Positions 1 through 11,463 of a stretch of 64,000 bases of DNA are shown here, in pieces. The translations under genes and the position numbers were made by a program. The stretch spans positions 211,210 through 275,209 of the forward strand of contig RQTK01000214.1 in the NCBI GenBank assembly GCA_003991915.1, given 5' to 3'. Below the pieces are notes generated by a model. The model searched no databases. It saw nothing but the letters and a program-made list of their open reading frames with translations, and was not told where the DNA came from. Source of the DNA: Elysia chlorotica (lineage: Eukaryota; Mollusca; Gastropoda; Plakobranchidae). Positions within the stretch are counted from its first letter, which is position 1. Every line of letters begins with the position of its first letter.

Positions 1-655
1 TTTTTCCGCCCCCTTCTTGTAAATTTTCCAGGAGCCGCTATCCTGAAGACTGATTGAGTAATTGATATTGATTCGTGTTGGCAAAAGCTATAGAGTGATT
101 TGTTTTACTTTTTTGTCGTTACTCTCTTCGTATTGTTTTGCAATGTGACGCTTTTCCTCCCGCGATTTGGTTTTACTCTTAAGGCTTTAGTTGTAATTTT
201 TTTTCTTAACCCAACTTGATTTGCTCCACTCGTCATGCACGACAGCGAGTAAAGTGAAATTGTATGTTCTAGTATTATAGAAATGGTTCCGTAACAAATA
301 ACAATACAGAATCAATATCAGCGACAAAATTCTTTTATACGGTCTCTAAGCATGACCCCCTTGCAGTAAATACTCAGTTTAAATTGTGATGAATTTGTTT
401 CCTCTACTACTTGTTTACGTTTCATGGAAATGAAAAGTATCCATAGCAACATAATATTATGTCCCTTCACGTATAGATCAATATTAAAAGATGTAAGAAT
501 GTGGAGAACAAATTTCGTGAAACAATTTATTCATGGTGAATTGCCTAGGAAATAATCTTTTTGTGACACAGACTGATTAGCCTTCAAACAATTTTACGAA
601 GCGATAAAATTAATTTATAGCCTACATAATCTCCACCGGGTAAAGATTAGAAAAG
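1..655. other. AT-rich DNA, nothing recognised
   Basis: There are no long open frames, splice-framed exons or repeats that I can name. Confidence 0.4.
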
Positions 656-659
656 GCTT

Positions 660-1113
660 TTATAGATTTGATTAATGTATTTTGTATTTAAATAAAATAA
701 TGTAGACTTGTACAGAATCAATAAAGTAGAAATACAGAAGTCCAATTTTTTTATCACCTAAAGCCGAACATAATCAGATAGCTCAGCAGGATTATAGACG
801 TTTGAAGCTGAGATAAAAAAAAAGTGCGTTTTGTATTCAAGTAAAATAGCCAAGAGTTGTTCATAATCATATCACACGGAATTTCGTATTTGAATAAAAC
901 AATCTTGAGTATACTTTCACGGTATCATATCAAAATGTATTTTCTATAAAATACACATAAAACAACGTAGAGGTGCACGGAAACATATCACATATTTTAT
1001 GTTTAAATAAAATATCCAAGAGTTTCACAGAACCATATCACTTGGCACTTTGCATAAAAAAAACGACTAACAAAAACAAAACAAAATTGCAAATTACACA
1101 GAATCGCATCACA
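660..1113. repeat. degenerate minisatellite, period about 55-65 bp
   Basis: At least five diverged units share the pattern TTTGTATTTAAATAAAAT, then CCAAGAGTTTCACAGAA, then CATATCAC. Units begin near 670, 825, 880, 937, 993 and 1043. A short open frame across it is not a gene. Confidence 0.55.
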
Positions 1114-1349
1114 CAAGCCGAATTACATACATCTGAGGCTAGAACCAACGCACTGTATATGGGGAATCCAGTAGTCCAGATATCAGGATGCCACACAAAC
1201 ACACAGACAATATCCAAAGTGAGCACTGTGAGAGTTTCGCCACGCCAGGCTTGAGTGAGTGGCGGGGCAGATTTCCGATTCAGCGGAGCTTTCGTCGCAT
1301 CTGCGTGGCCTAGTCGTGAGCACTGGACAATGTCTTAGTGGTCCCCCCT

Positions 1350-1450
1350 CTCCATTCCCCCCTTTCGCTCTCTAACCTTACACTCCCTCCCTCTCTGTCT
1401 CTGTTTCTTTTTCTCTCTATCCATTCCCCCCTTTCGCTCTCTAACCTTAA
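1350..1450. repeat. 70-bp tandem duplication, CT-rich
   Basis: The segment CCATTCCCCCCTTTCGCTCT and the following CTAACCTTA occur at about 1351 and again at about 1421. Confidence 0.6.
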
Positions 1451-1507
1451 AACCCCCCACTCTATGTGTCGGTTTCTTTTTTTCTTTATATCTCTCTTTA
1501 TGTCTTA

Positions 1508-1587
1508 ATGTGTGTGTGTGTGTGTGTGTGCGTCTCTCTTTATTTCAATCTCTTCTCTCTCTCTATCTTTAAGTGTGTGTGTTTGTG

Positions 1588-1659
<72 letters not shown>

Positions 1660-1680
1660 CTATTCTTCTTCTATCTTATC

Positions 1681-1724
<44 letters not shown>

Positions 1725-1793
1725 ATTTATGTGTGTGTCTCTCTGTATCTCTCAATGCCTCCATATTATTTTCTTTCTCTGTCTCTTTGTAGG

Positions 1794-1866
<73 letters not shown>
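1508..1866. repeat. microsatellite cluster (GT, CT, TATC, TC)
   Basis: The segment holds TG at 1508-1530, CT at 1591-1656, ATCT at about 1682-1725 and TC at 1798-1866. Serine/leucine-rich reading frames here are artefacts of the repeats. Confidence 0.9.
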
Positions 1867-1869
<3 letters not shown>

Positions 1870-3128
1870 ATGAATTAAGATTGAGCGATGTCTCCCAGGT
1901 TTCAGTGCCGTGGCCTGTGTTGCGTCAATAACGTTCTAAAGTGTTTAATGGTCACAAATGATGATTTATGTGCTGGTGTAATTGATTAGGATACGATTCG
2001 GCTGCGGCGGTGATCTGCCCATATCAGAGAATTTCCTTACATGTTAAAAGAGTCGAAGTTAATATTTAAAATTTCCAAGTTACCTTTATTGTAGTCTTAT
2101 TGAGTCCATGCTCTATACATGTTGTATGGTCTGATAATAATTGAACTTCAAAAATAGAGTTACAATTATAGTTTATTCTAATTCATCGCTCTAAATTAAA
2201 GTATGTATAAATCAATGCGTTACATCTTTCTCGAATTGTTAGTAATGTGAGTAAATACTGGCTACTTGAATATTACATCAGGGTCTGTCGTTTTGTAGTG
2301 TCAATCTTGGTGTTAATAGTAAAATTTAACAAAGATAACTGACCACTTTCTGTCTTTTATCAAGATAAGTAAAAACACTGAATTTTATAATAAGACATAG
2401 CTTACGTCTCGTCGTAAGAATATAAGAATAAGAAAGCTTAAGACGGGGAGTGCGCTATGTCATGATTGTGCGTTCAACCCATGAGGTCAATTAGATTTAT
2501 AGCAAGGCTATCACGGAAAACAAAAAAATATAATGAAATTATAATGAACTTCGTAAATAGCTTCCTACAGCTTGTTGGGTATCTAAAACATAATAGCAAA
2601 GCGTCCTTAATGTACTCAGGTTGCCGAAAGAAGTTTTGCTTTAGTTTTGTGTGCATTCACTTAAATCCCCTAGGAGTCTGAAACGAACACATTTAAATGA
2701 TGCATTCGAAAATCTCTCCATAGTTCTGTAGATAAAACTTGCAGCATCTTCAGACTAAAATGTGTAGTTGCCACGATTAAAATACAAAAGTTACATGTGC
2801 AGTCACTAAACATATCCTGGGGGAAAAACTGAATTAGTTGTTGTTGTTGTTTGTATTTTTTTCGATATATTATAACATTTTTAATGGAACAAAAATAAAC
2901 TGTGAAAAAATAAAAGCTTACCTGTCTGGCGAATTAATTGTATGCACGATCGTGTGATTCATAAAGGGTTATTACATAATACTACCAGTCTTTAGTTTGC
3001 CTCCCAAAGTCAAAGAAAAAAGGGTTTCACACAAAAATTAGGGGGGGGGGACAAAGATAGAAATAAATACAGAATTTAATCGCTTTGCGTACATTATATT
3101 TTTTTTACAAATTGTATACGCGTATAAC
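1867..3128. other. AT-rich DNA with one hairpin, otherwise nothing recognised
   Basis: Only the fold-back at 2395-2460 stands out. A G10 run is at about 3043-3052. Confidence 0.35.
2395..2460. mobile_element. fold-back hairpin element, copy 1
   Basis: It is a 66-bp imperfect inverted repeat. The left arm begins ACATAGCTTACGTCTC and the right arm, read on the minus strand, begins ACATAGCGCACTCCCC; the arms are about 24 nt. The inner sequence GTAAGAATAT is shared with the hairpin at 10053-10137. This fits a tiny MITE-like family. Confidence 0.5.
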
Positions 3129-3327
3129 ACAAACGCTGGGTTTGTTTCAACTATCATTCAGCGAGAATCAGGAGATATCTAATTGTAGGTTTGTATATAA
3201 ATAAAACAACATTAACTTTAAGTGTGTGGGAACAAACGCCGGTTGTCTTTCAACTATTATTCATTGGGAATCAGGGGATATATAATTGTAAAATAAATAA
3301 AACAACATTAACTCTAAGTGTGTGGGA
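3129..3327. repeat. tandem duplication, unit about 100 bp
   Basis: Two diverged copies (about 3129-3230 and 3231-3327) share CAACTAT.ATTCA, GAATCAGG.GATAT, AAATAAAACAACATTAACT and AAGTGTGTGGGA. Confidence 0.75.
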
Positions 3328-4790
3328 GCGAAATGAAGTACTTGATTTTACTCCTTAAAATGGGATTAAATAAATTTAGCAATTTTATTGTTTTATTTTT
3401 TAATTCACATTTAATTTTTTAAAGTAAGCTTACGTGCCTTTTCCAAGTACATTGTGATTTTTGGTCTCAAGTACCCGTATGAGAAAAGGCTTCCCTTCCT
3501 AGCTGTTTCATCAACCAAAGGTTAAGTGCCTGTAGTAAGGCGCCATACGAACAATTCATTTTACCTCTAAGAGTTTCCAACCCCCGCGTGTCTCTTTTAG
3601 TCTGATTGTCAATAAAATGCAAGTGCGCTCTAGAACTCTTCAGAAAAGAAATTAGGAAAGGGTGGAGTGGTGAAAAATCTCTTCAAGGCGATCAGCTTAC
3701 GCCAGTCTTTAATAGAAATCGGAATCTTTTCCTTTCTGCAGCTGCTGTTCTAGCTAGGTTATTATAAAAGGAAAATAGGGCAAGCTTTTCAACAATACAG
3801 GCTGTTAAACTCGTATTGCGGAGATGTCGAACTTTAAGATGGAAGAGTTCGCTGTTTGTTTTCAGTAGGTATCCGGTTCGATCATCAATTAGGCCGTCCT
3901 GTTCGTTTTTAGTTAGGTCGGCGTCATTTAATTTTAGAGTTTGAAATTCTGTATTACGTTCTGTCATAGGATGCTGTTTTAAAAGACCTTTATATTATAG
4001 GACTACAGTCGTTTTAGCCAAAATAAGTTACACAGTAACTATCTTTAGCAAGTGAGTAATAGGGCAATGGGAGTAACTTAAAAAGCATTTTTGTGAATAC
4101 CGTCGTTTCCCCGTGTACTCTTCATATTATAATTTTATATAAGTGCTTTTCTTGTTCATAAATGGGCGAGAGATCAGCGGAAAGCCAATGAATATCATTC
4201 CTTGTATACATAAATAAGAGTGTGTACATAAAACAAAAATCTTTCGATTTCATTGCTCGGATTTGAAAGCTTCCCTTCGAAATAAATCTATACCAGAGTG
4301 CTTTAATTCAAGGGAGGTTACACTTGCAATCTCTCAAAACCAAACTGCAGAGTTATGCAGCTTCTATTTTCTCCCTGTCTTTAATGTTGATAAAGGTTAG
4401 TTGGTTCTTTTCCTCTCCGCATTGTTGCTCTCTGTCGCTCACTGCCTCAATCTCACTATTTTATCTACTGGTGCCTCTCTTTCTACTTTTCTCAACCTTT
4501 CTTTTTCTCTTTAACTATCTTCCTATCTCCCCCGGGTTGTTCTCCATCACTTTGTTGTCATATGCCTTTTTTGATTCATTTTTCCGTCTTTACCGTTATC
4601 CATACATCTCTCTCTGCCTTTGTCTGTCTGTCTGTGTGTCTCTCTCTTTTCTCTATCTCTCTCCTAAAAAACCGACTGGATTATACCAAAGACATCTATA
4701 ACTATGCAATCTCAATTACCGCAGTGTGTTTTATGTCCAAACTTCAACTCACAGCCCGGATAAAAGCTCTCTCTGCCTCTCTCCCCTATC
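3328..4790. other. intergenic, nothing recognised
   Basis: Short open frames on both strands show no domain or splice support. Confidence 0.35.
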
Positions 4791-4912
4791 TCTTTCTCTA
4801 TCTCTCTCTTCCTCTCTCTCTCTCCCCCTCTCTATCTCCCTCTCTCTTTCCCTCTCTTTCTCCCTCCCTCTCTCCCTAACTCTCCCCTTCTCCCCCTTTC
4901 TCTCTCCGATCC
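4791..4912. repeat. CT-rich low-complexity tract
   Basis: This is an interrupted (CT)n/(CCCT)n polypyrimidine tract. Confidence 0.8.
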
Positions 4913-5082
4913 ATCAATTACCAGCCCATCACCCATGCCTTTCACGTATCCTCCCATCCTCTAGGAAACAACTTTTCGGATTTCTCTGCATTTAAAACCT
5001 TCACGGCATGTTTATCAAACATCGGCAGGGCTAAGGGATAAATAAAACACGTCCTTCCATTATCAACACCATTTCTTCTATT

Positions 5083-5171
5083 CTCCTCCTCTCTGCCCAT
5101 CTCTCAATCGATAATATTGTTTTGATTTTTCTCCTCTCTGCCCATTTCTCAATCTATAATACTGTTTTGAT
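5083..5171. repeat. tandem duplication, about 50 bp
   Basis: CTCCTCTCTGCCCAT followed by CTCAATC and ATAAT.TGTTTTGAT occurs twice in a row. Confidence 0.65.
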
Positions 5172-5227
5172 AAGACTTGTATGTCCCCCCCCCTCCTTTA
5201 ATAACCTTTAGATTTATATACGCAGTA

Positions 5228-5228
5228 G

Positions 5229-5293
<65 letters not shown>
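5228..5293. repeat. (GTT)n microsatellite
   Basis: About 22 GTT units lie immediately upstream of a SINE copy. Confidence 0.95.
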
Positions 5294-5294
<1 letters not shown>

Positions 5295-5344
5295 TATTTT
5301 TGTTTGTTTGTTTGCTTGCTTGCTGAAGTTGTTTTTCCCGGTTG

Positions 5345-5600
5345 GTGAGACGGGGAGGGCAGAATGGCTTCACTGGGAGAGTGCTTGGCTTCTAATGAGA
5401 CCTCCAGTCGGATTTCGTCCGTTACTTGTTGGGTCGATGCATGTCCCTCTGTAACAACCAGGCGGCTATGGTCAGTGTGACCATAGTGTAAGTGGCTGAG
5501 ACAAGAGTCTTGATATCCCCGCCCCGCCTCTGTGTGTCATTCGTTAGTCTTGGTACCTGTGCGCTGGCGATGGACCTCAATGCCAACAACTAAACACTTT
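5345..5600 (+). mobile_element. tRNA-derived SINE, copy 1 (with pol III A-box-like head)
   Basis: The head contains TGGCTTCACTGGGAGAG (A-box-like) and a B-box-like CGGATTTCGTCC. The body shares GGTC...GTGTGACC, GAGACAAGAGTC, TGATATCCCCGCC and TCTGTGTG with the other copies in this window. A perfect 9-bp hairpin (CTATGGTCA/TGACCATAG) lies at 5466-5486. Confidence 0.65.
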
Positions 5601-6030
5601 TGTTTTCCCAGGGGAATTTTACCTGGGGCTTGTATCTTATCTTTTTAATTGTTTGATATTTTTACTCGTAAATAGCGTAGAAATTCCATGGTAAAGTATC
5701 AAAAAACATACCCTGTTTACGTATACATCTAAACGTACCAGTGTACTCTTAAAACTAATCGCGTGTTCATGAAATAACAACAATTTCTTCTTGTCAATAA
5801 TTATTATTGAGACGTTACGTTCTGTTCTATTGCATGGCACCATCATTGCCAGCCACCTTCGCCATCGTAAAGGCCACAATCCAGAGATCGCCATCCATTT
5901 CTATCTTGAGAACTTTTTCCATGCAAGTTGACACCACCCATAGCACTCTCGTGCCATAGTATCCTTCACAACACATCTCTTCTTGCATGGTCGGTCTACC
6001 AATTTGTATGCTTTTACCACTCAGAATGAT

Positions 6031-6150
6031 ACAGGAGTCGCCGCTGCTACTAGTATAATGTATTAACTGTCTTAGGACATCATGAGCACAATATCAGTTA
6101 CTGTTACCGTGCTGTCGTGCCGTAAAAACAAATTTACTCACTCACGCCTC
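6031..6150 (+). repeat. dispersed repeat R1, copy 1
   Basis: Shared with 13134-13252: GGAGTC.CCG, CTACTAGTATAATGT, TAACTGTCTTAGGA, GAGCACAATAT, then GTGCCGTAAAAACAAA. The end looks like a retroposon 3' tail with an ACTC run. Confidence 0.6.
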
Positions 6151-6482
6151 GTTCTCCTTGTAGGTCCTTCTGTGGCACCTGTCAACGATGCTGTTTTGTC
6201 GTTTTCTCAAGGTATGACCTTTCGATCGCCATTTTCTTATATCTATCTCTTCTTCTTTTTGGTCTCGGATTGGCTCTATTCAAAATCTAGACATTGGTTT
6301 TGTTTTCAAGAATGATCATTTAGAAAAGTAATGTCTACAGTCATTAGACAGTAGAGCTGATTCACTTTTTAATTAACACGACCAATCTTACCTTTGTAAA
6401 ACAAGGTCTTTATGTAAAGGTCCAGAAGATTCTTGTTATTGAAGAAGAAAAAAACCACCATATACCTGCTTTTGATATTTCA

Positions 6483-6496
6483 CCCCCCCCCCCCCT
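6483..6496. repeat. poly-C run
   Basis: About 14 consecutive C. Similar runs lie near 12892 and 36183. Confidence 0.9.
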
Positions 6497-6582
6497 CCCA
6501 AGAATATTAGAAAATTCTAAAAGTGATGCAAAAGGAGTATCAGGCACCACACAAGAATGAAGTAAATATAGAAGTTTGGAGT

Positions 6583-7065
6583 CATTTTTCCTGAAGCTAG
6601 TACAAATACTACAAGCTAGACATTTTCCCCAAAGCTGGTATGAATCTAGTGAGAGGATGGACATTTTCCCCTAAAGCTAGTTTGGAATGAGATCTGATAG
6701 TGGAAGGAATCTACTCCCTATTACGTTAACCTCCCCCACCTCTGCCCGCTCTTTCTTTCTCAAAGGAAAAAAAAAGTTTCCTGGGGCTAATGCGGAAGTG
6801 GGCATTTTCCCTAAAGCTGGTGCGAAATGAGGTATTCCATTGCAGGGAATCGGCTCTTGATTACCACAATCACCCCTTCCCAATCACCTTCGTTATTAAA
6901 AATAAAAAGATAGACATTTTCCATAAAGCCAGTACGGATATTGACATTTCCCTAAATCTAGTGGGAAGATAGACACTTTTTCTCAAGCTGATGGAAGGAA
7001 GCTGCTCCCGATGATCAAAACCATCCCACCCCTCCTCCCTCTTTCCTTCTCAAAGAGAATAAAAA
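6583..7065. repeat. higher-order minisatellite, long unit about 110-160 bp
   Basis: A short motif GACATTTTCCCTAAAGCT.GT recurs at about 6618, 6660, 6800, 6913, 6942 and 6971 with changes. Three larger units add GGAAGGAATC.ACTCCC, a CACCCC-rich part, CCTCTTTC and TTCTCAAAGGAAAAAAA, at about 6660, 6800 and 6960. Confidence 0.6.
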
Positions 7066-7555
7066 CAAGAGAGAGCGTGCGCCGTGAGCTGTTTAACATG
7101 CATAGATTGAGAGCAGCCATTGCGAGCCTCCCCCGAGCTTTCGGCACGTGCATTGTGTAGATCTATTCAGATTCCATGTGGCGTGAAAAAGCACTGTCGG
7201 CCCTCTGCTCACTTTCTTTGCTAATTTACTTTTTTTTCTTTTACTTAGGCCTAAGTGGGATTCCTAGCCACTCATTCCTTACTTTCTTTGTCGATCACAT
7301 TGTGATCACAGTTCATCTTGTCTCAATGACTTTAAGATTTTAGTATAATGTACATGTACAAATAAAAAATAGACATAGTCGCCAGGCTACAGTATCTAAA
7401 CTAAATGTATATCACATCTTAAATCGGGTGTATAGAATCTAATTTATCTTTGCACTTAGGGCCCTTTTATATTTTCTCTGTTTATTTAGACGACTACTTA
7501 CTGTGCATGACATTTTGCTTCAGTATTTGTTTTGTTTTTTAAGCTTTCGAGGACG
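7066..7555. other. intergenic, nothing recognised
   Basis: No gene or clear repeat is seen; it contains a TAGGCCTA palindrome near 7246 and GTACATGTAC near 7349. Confidence 0.35.
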
Positions 7556-7640
7556 TCAGATAGTCCAGTCAGTGGAACTCTGGACCGGCAAGCAGAAGGC
7601 CTGAGATTTGAATTTAACCTGGTGCCCCAGAATTCAAGTT
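7556..7640 (+). mobile_element. tRNA-like SINE head fragment
   Basis: TAGTCCAGTCAGTGGAACTC resembles an A box and GAGATTTGAATTTAACC a B box. A related, diverged segment lies at 53985-54085. Confidence 0.35.
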
Positions 7641-7727
7641 TTTTTCAGGATGCAAAGGGGGCATAAAACTAATCAATGGTAATATAAATTATGGATTAGA
7701 GTTGGCCTCAGAAATTCTTAGTTTTCA

Positions 7728-7835
7728 TCTGGTTGGGTGTTTGGTTAGTTCAAAACGACCGACGTCAGTAACTAAGCCTTATTGCAGACGGGTCCCAAGA
7801 CTATCGTTTGCCAATTTTCATGTTGTCATAAAGAA
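7728..7835 (-). mobile_element. SINE body fragment, diverged
   Basis: On the plus strand it carries CCGACGTCAGTAACTA, GGGTCCCAAGACTATCGTTT and CCAATTTTCATG, matching the minus-strand SINE body seen at 12658 and 42279. Confidence 0.5.
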
Positions 7836-8284
7836 AAGTTATGGAGAAACCAGGCATCCTACTTCAGCGGGCCACACACCGACCTATCCAATAGTGGGCG
7901 AGATCGAACTTAATCACTGTCTTTGGCCCGTATTTTGCTCCACCTGTTCATTAGCACCCCAATGGAAACCCATCTTTCTATCACTTTGGCCTGCCCGAAG
8001 TGTGGCTTAGAGCCTGGAGTGCTTCCTGTTAGCCCAGTGCCTAGTCATATTATTCGATCGTGTGGCTTCATTAGCTTTATTACCTTGTGCGATCAATGCT
8101 AGACACAGAACGTCCATGCGGAGAACTCACCCTGTCGATCTGTTGCGTACTATGTAGTCTTTACCGTTGTTCGGTTTCCTTTTTTATCTTCTTTTTCAAT
8201 GAGAAATCTCGTTTACTGCACTTTATTTTAGTCGTCCCTCTATCTCTCTGTCTATCTTTTTGTCTCTGTCTGGTTGTGTTTGTT

Positions 8285-8288
8285 TGTT

Positions 8289-8361
<73 letters not shown>

Positions 8362-8364
8362 ATC
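8285..8364. repeat. (GTCT)n then (CT)n microsatellite
   Basis: GTCT repeats run into CT repeats; open frames here are artefacts. Confidence 0.95.
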
Positions 8365-8369
8365 TATGT

Positions 8370-9280
8370 ATCTATCACTTAACATCTCATTACTGCTTTA
8401 TCCCTGTCTATTGCTACGCATTTTTCTCTTCCTTCTCCTTTTATATTTCTCTCTCTCTCCAAATATTGTTTCTCTGTTTTCATTCGACACCTTACCTCCG
8501 CCTCTTTCGGGCTTCCATTTTACCTCTTCTAAAATGAAACGCTGTGCATTGATCACTGACCACAATTCTGAGCTCTCATGTTTTCTGTTTCAAAGTGTTA
8601 TAAACCTGAATGTTTTTAATTGATGGTATGCAGCAAACAAAATTCTATCTTTTCTATTAATTTGGGATTATTTTTTTTCAATTCTTAACTAACATGTTAA
8701 TTCACAATTAGACGCATGAAAGCAATCTAGGATCGTTATTTAAAAAAAAAACAACGATTCTTAATTATCTAGATTTTAATGAGTGTATTTTTGAAAATTC
8801 GTAAAACGGCTTCTGCAGAAAAACGAGCTACTGTTTACATTTTTGTAATGGATTTTCTTTGTGTGCGTGTGTGTATTATAGAAAGTAAATTTGGAGTTTA
8901 GGGTCTGTTTGAAAGGAGTACCTTTCGTTTTAGGCACAAAATGTTAATTAATAAGATTGTTGTCTCATCACCAGCCTATATTCCATTATAATCAAATTTG
9001 TATCCTTTAAAATGCCTCAAATTACGAAATAAACATTATTTTAAAATAGAAAACAAATTGAAGGAATGAAAAACAACTTTTTTGGTTTTTCTTTCGTTTT
9101 TTTTCTTTTTAGTTATGTTTTCAGAGGAAACAGTAAAAAAAAAAGTGTTGATAGCAAATGGAATGTACCGGACAAACTCAATGAATTTGGATGAAGTAAC
9201 ACGAAATCCGTCTGGATGTTTCATCGCAAGGCAATAGTCTTATACAAATTTATGTTAATGTTGGATGTTGTGTGATTTTT
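8370..9280. other. AT-rich intergenic, nothing recognised
   Basis: There are T-rich runs and no gene signal. Confidence 0.35.
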
Positions 9281-9281
9281 T

Positions 9282-9535
9282 ATTTGGTTTTTTAATGTCT
9301 AATGTAAGCAGCTTGGCTATTTCGCGGACTTGTCCCAAGACTAACGTTTGACAGTTTTACCTCCCGCACACAAAGCGAGGATACCAGCACTCCTGTCTCA
9401 GTAACATTATACCGAACCAACCTGTAGAGGACGAAATCGTGCAAAAAATTATTTTACAAGCTCGATCACAGAGTTGAACCCGAGATCTTAGGGATATGAA
9501 TCCAGTGCGCTACCACATGATACATTTCCCAGCTA
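9282..9535 (-). mobile_element. tRNA-derived SINE, copy 2 (diverged)
   Basis: The tail is at the low end. The body has TTGTCCCAAGACTAACGTTT, GAGGATACCAGCACTCCTGT and a GAACC...TAGAGGACGAAATC part. The head has AGAGTTGAACCCGAGATC, the complement of a B box, and then GTGCGCTACCAC. Confidence 0.6.
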
Positions 9536-9630
9536 AATTTCCGTGTTTTTTTAATTGCTTTTATTTTTTATTTATTTTATGCGCTACCACATGATACATT
9601 TCCCAGCTAAATTTCCGTGTTTTTTTTTTT
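9506..9630. repeat. tandem duplication, period 74 bp
   Basis: GCGCTACCACATGATACATT and the next 24 bases occur at 9507 and at 9581. The duplicated part includes the SINE head end, so it arose after that insertion. Confidence 0.85.
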
Positions 9631-9896
9631 TATTGTTTTTATTTTTTTATTCATTTTTATATTGTTTTTTTGTTGTTGTTGTTCTATTATTATTTTGTTC
9701 TCTTTTTTTTTTTGTTTTTTTTTTTTGGTGCGAGGGGTGGGGTGGAGGAAGGGGGTGCAGAGATTTGAGAGGGTGATCTAGACTTGGCTTGGTCTGCCTA
9801 GCTTGCCAATGGTTAAGATCGAAAAATTATTTTAAATATACCTGCTTTGATTTTTTTACTTCTTTACTTCCTGTTGTCTATTTCTTACTGACTTAA

Positions 9897-10530
9897 TAAT
9901 TTGCTCATCTTTAAGCAATGCCCAAGGGTTTAATGTTTTAAAATTTCCAGTCTGTTTGGCCGGCGTAACATTACTAACATATTGTTTAACTCTCTCTCTC
10001 TCGCCAACAGTATATTTTTGTGACTTCAGCTAGATCATTAGAGGCTGAAAGAACAACGTCGTAGTAGCTTACGATTCGGCGTAAGAATATGCGAATTGAA
10101 AAGAGTTACGTCGAGTCGCAAGCTACTGTAGCGTTGTATTTAGTCTTAGAGCACTTTGTCTCTTATCATTTTTAACTATTAGAATAAGAGAGTTGTAACA
10201 AATGTGTTGTACTATCTTTGAATCTAATGAGCTGAGATACATAGCACATCTGTTTTAAACAGGTTTTTCAATAATTTAATTAAATGGATTTTCCCCCTCC
10301 TTTCTCTACCCTGGCGTTGGTTGTTAATGTAACTATTGCGACGTTACCGTCGAAAGAAAACATTTGCTCATCTTGGAGCAATGCCAAAGGCTTTAGCGTT
10401 TTAAATCTTCCAACCTGCTTGGCCAGCATTGCATTACCAATATTTTGTTTGCCTCAGTAACTTTGGACTCTGAATCTCAAAGATCATAAGCAATTTTTTT
10501 TAACATAGCCCACGGGTACGATGTTTACAA
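9897..10530. repeat. diverged direct repeats of about 90 bp
   Basis: 9897-9985 and 10358-10450 share TTTGCTCATCTT..AGCAATGCC.AAGG.TTTA, TTTTAAA.CTTCCA and TGGCC. A third, poorer copy may lie at 10487-10540. Confidence 0.55.
10053..10137. mobile_element. fold-back hairpin element, copy 2
   Basis: It is an 85-bp inverted repeat with arms of about 33 nt. The left arm starts ACAACGTCGTAGTAGCTTAC; the right arm on the minus strand starts ACAACGCTACAGTAGCTTGC. It shares GTAAGAATAT with the hairpin at 2395. Confidence 0.55.
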
Positions 10531-10967
10531 ATCTTGAAACCACCAGAGCAAATCTCTCTAGCTAGTAGAACCTTTTCTTACAGCATAATTAATGTTGAAG
10601 ATACCTGCAGAGTCGATCACGCCTATCTTTTCCTCTCATTATTTAAAAGAAAAGTCTAGAGATTCTGATAGGATTGTACTTAGTACATGGTGCGAGAGAG
10701 CTCTTTTCCTACTTTGAACACTTCCAAAGTTAGTGTGAAGTATTCCATCTGATGGCAGAGGTTATTACTTTAGATTTGTCGGTTTTAAAAATCAGAATTA
10801 ACAAGAACCTGTAAATATTGATCCCGGACCTGGAAGGATTCAGATTCAGGATCAGCTGAATCCAGAATGTGTCACCGTCAATCCGTTATACTTATAATCT
10901 TATCAAATGAGTAGGAATGATATATAAGCTGCACCATCAGATTCATTAGTGTGCTGCAAACCAGTGG

Positions 10968-11130
10968 GTGATATTTTTTTATTAAAAAAATTTAGTACAG
11001 TCTCAAACATTTTGACAACAAACCAATGGGTGACATTTTTTATAAAAATTTAGTACAGTCTCAAACATTTTGAAACATATTGATTTCCATTTTAAAACAT
11101 ATTGAATTCCAATTTAAAGCATGTGGATTA
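10968..11130. repeat. tandem repeats
   Basis: Two units of about 60 bp share AAACCA.TGGGTGA.ATTTTTT and TTTAGTACAGTCTCAAACAT. They are followed by about four short units based on CATATTGA.TTCCA.TTTAAA. Confidence 0.75.
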
Positions 11131-11405
11131 CTATTTTAAAACATTCTGATAACCATGTTGATGAAACAATTATGCTTTAAGAAAAAAAATGTAAAATAAA
11201 CTCTCATCAACAAACATGAATTATATATATTTTTCATTAGGCCTACTAGATTTCTTTTCTCTACAGATTCGATTTTGTTATACGGCTCTGTGAAATTTAA
11301 TGATAAAGCTCCTGTAAAAGTGTAATTAAACACTGCTCTAAGTACCCAGAGAATAAAATAATAGGCAAGGAGTCAACATTTTAAAAGAACTTATTAATCT
11401 CTGGT

Positions 11406-11463
<58 letters not shown>

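Noticed and set aside
1466-1931. Three overlapping open frames of 100-139 residues
   Set aside because: They are Ser/Leu/Tyr/Cys repeats made by CT, GT and TATC microsatellites.
8087-8623. 178-residue open frame
   Set aside because: It runs through a GTCT/CT microsatellite, has no domain and no splice context.
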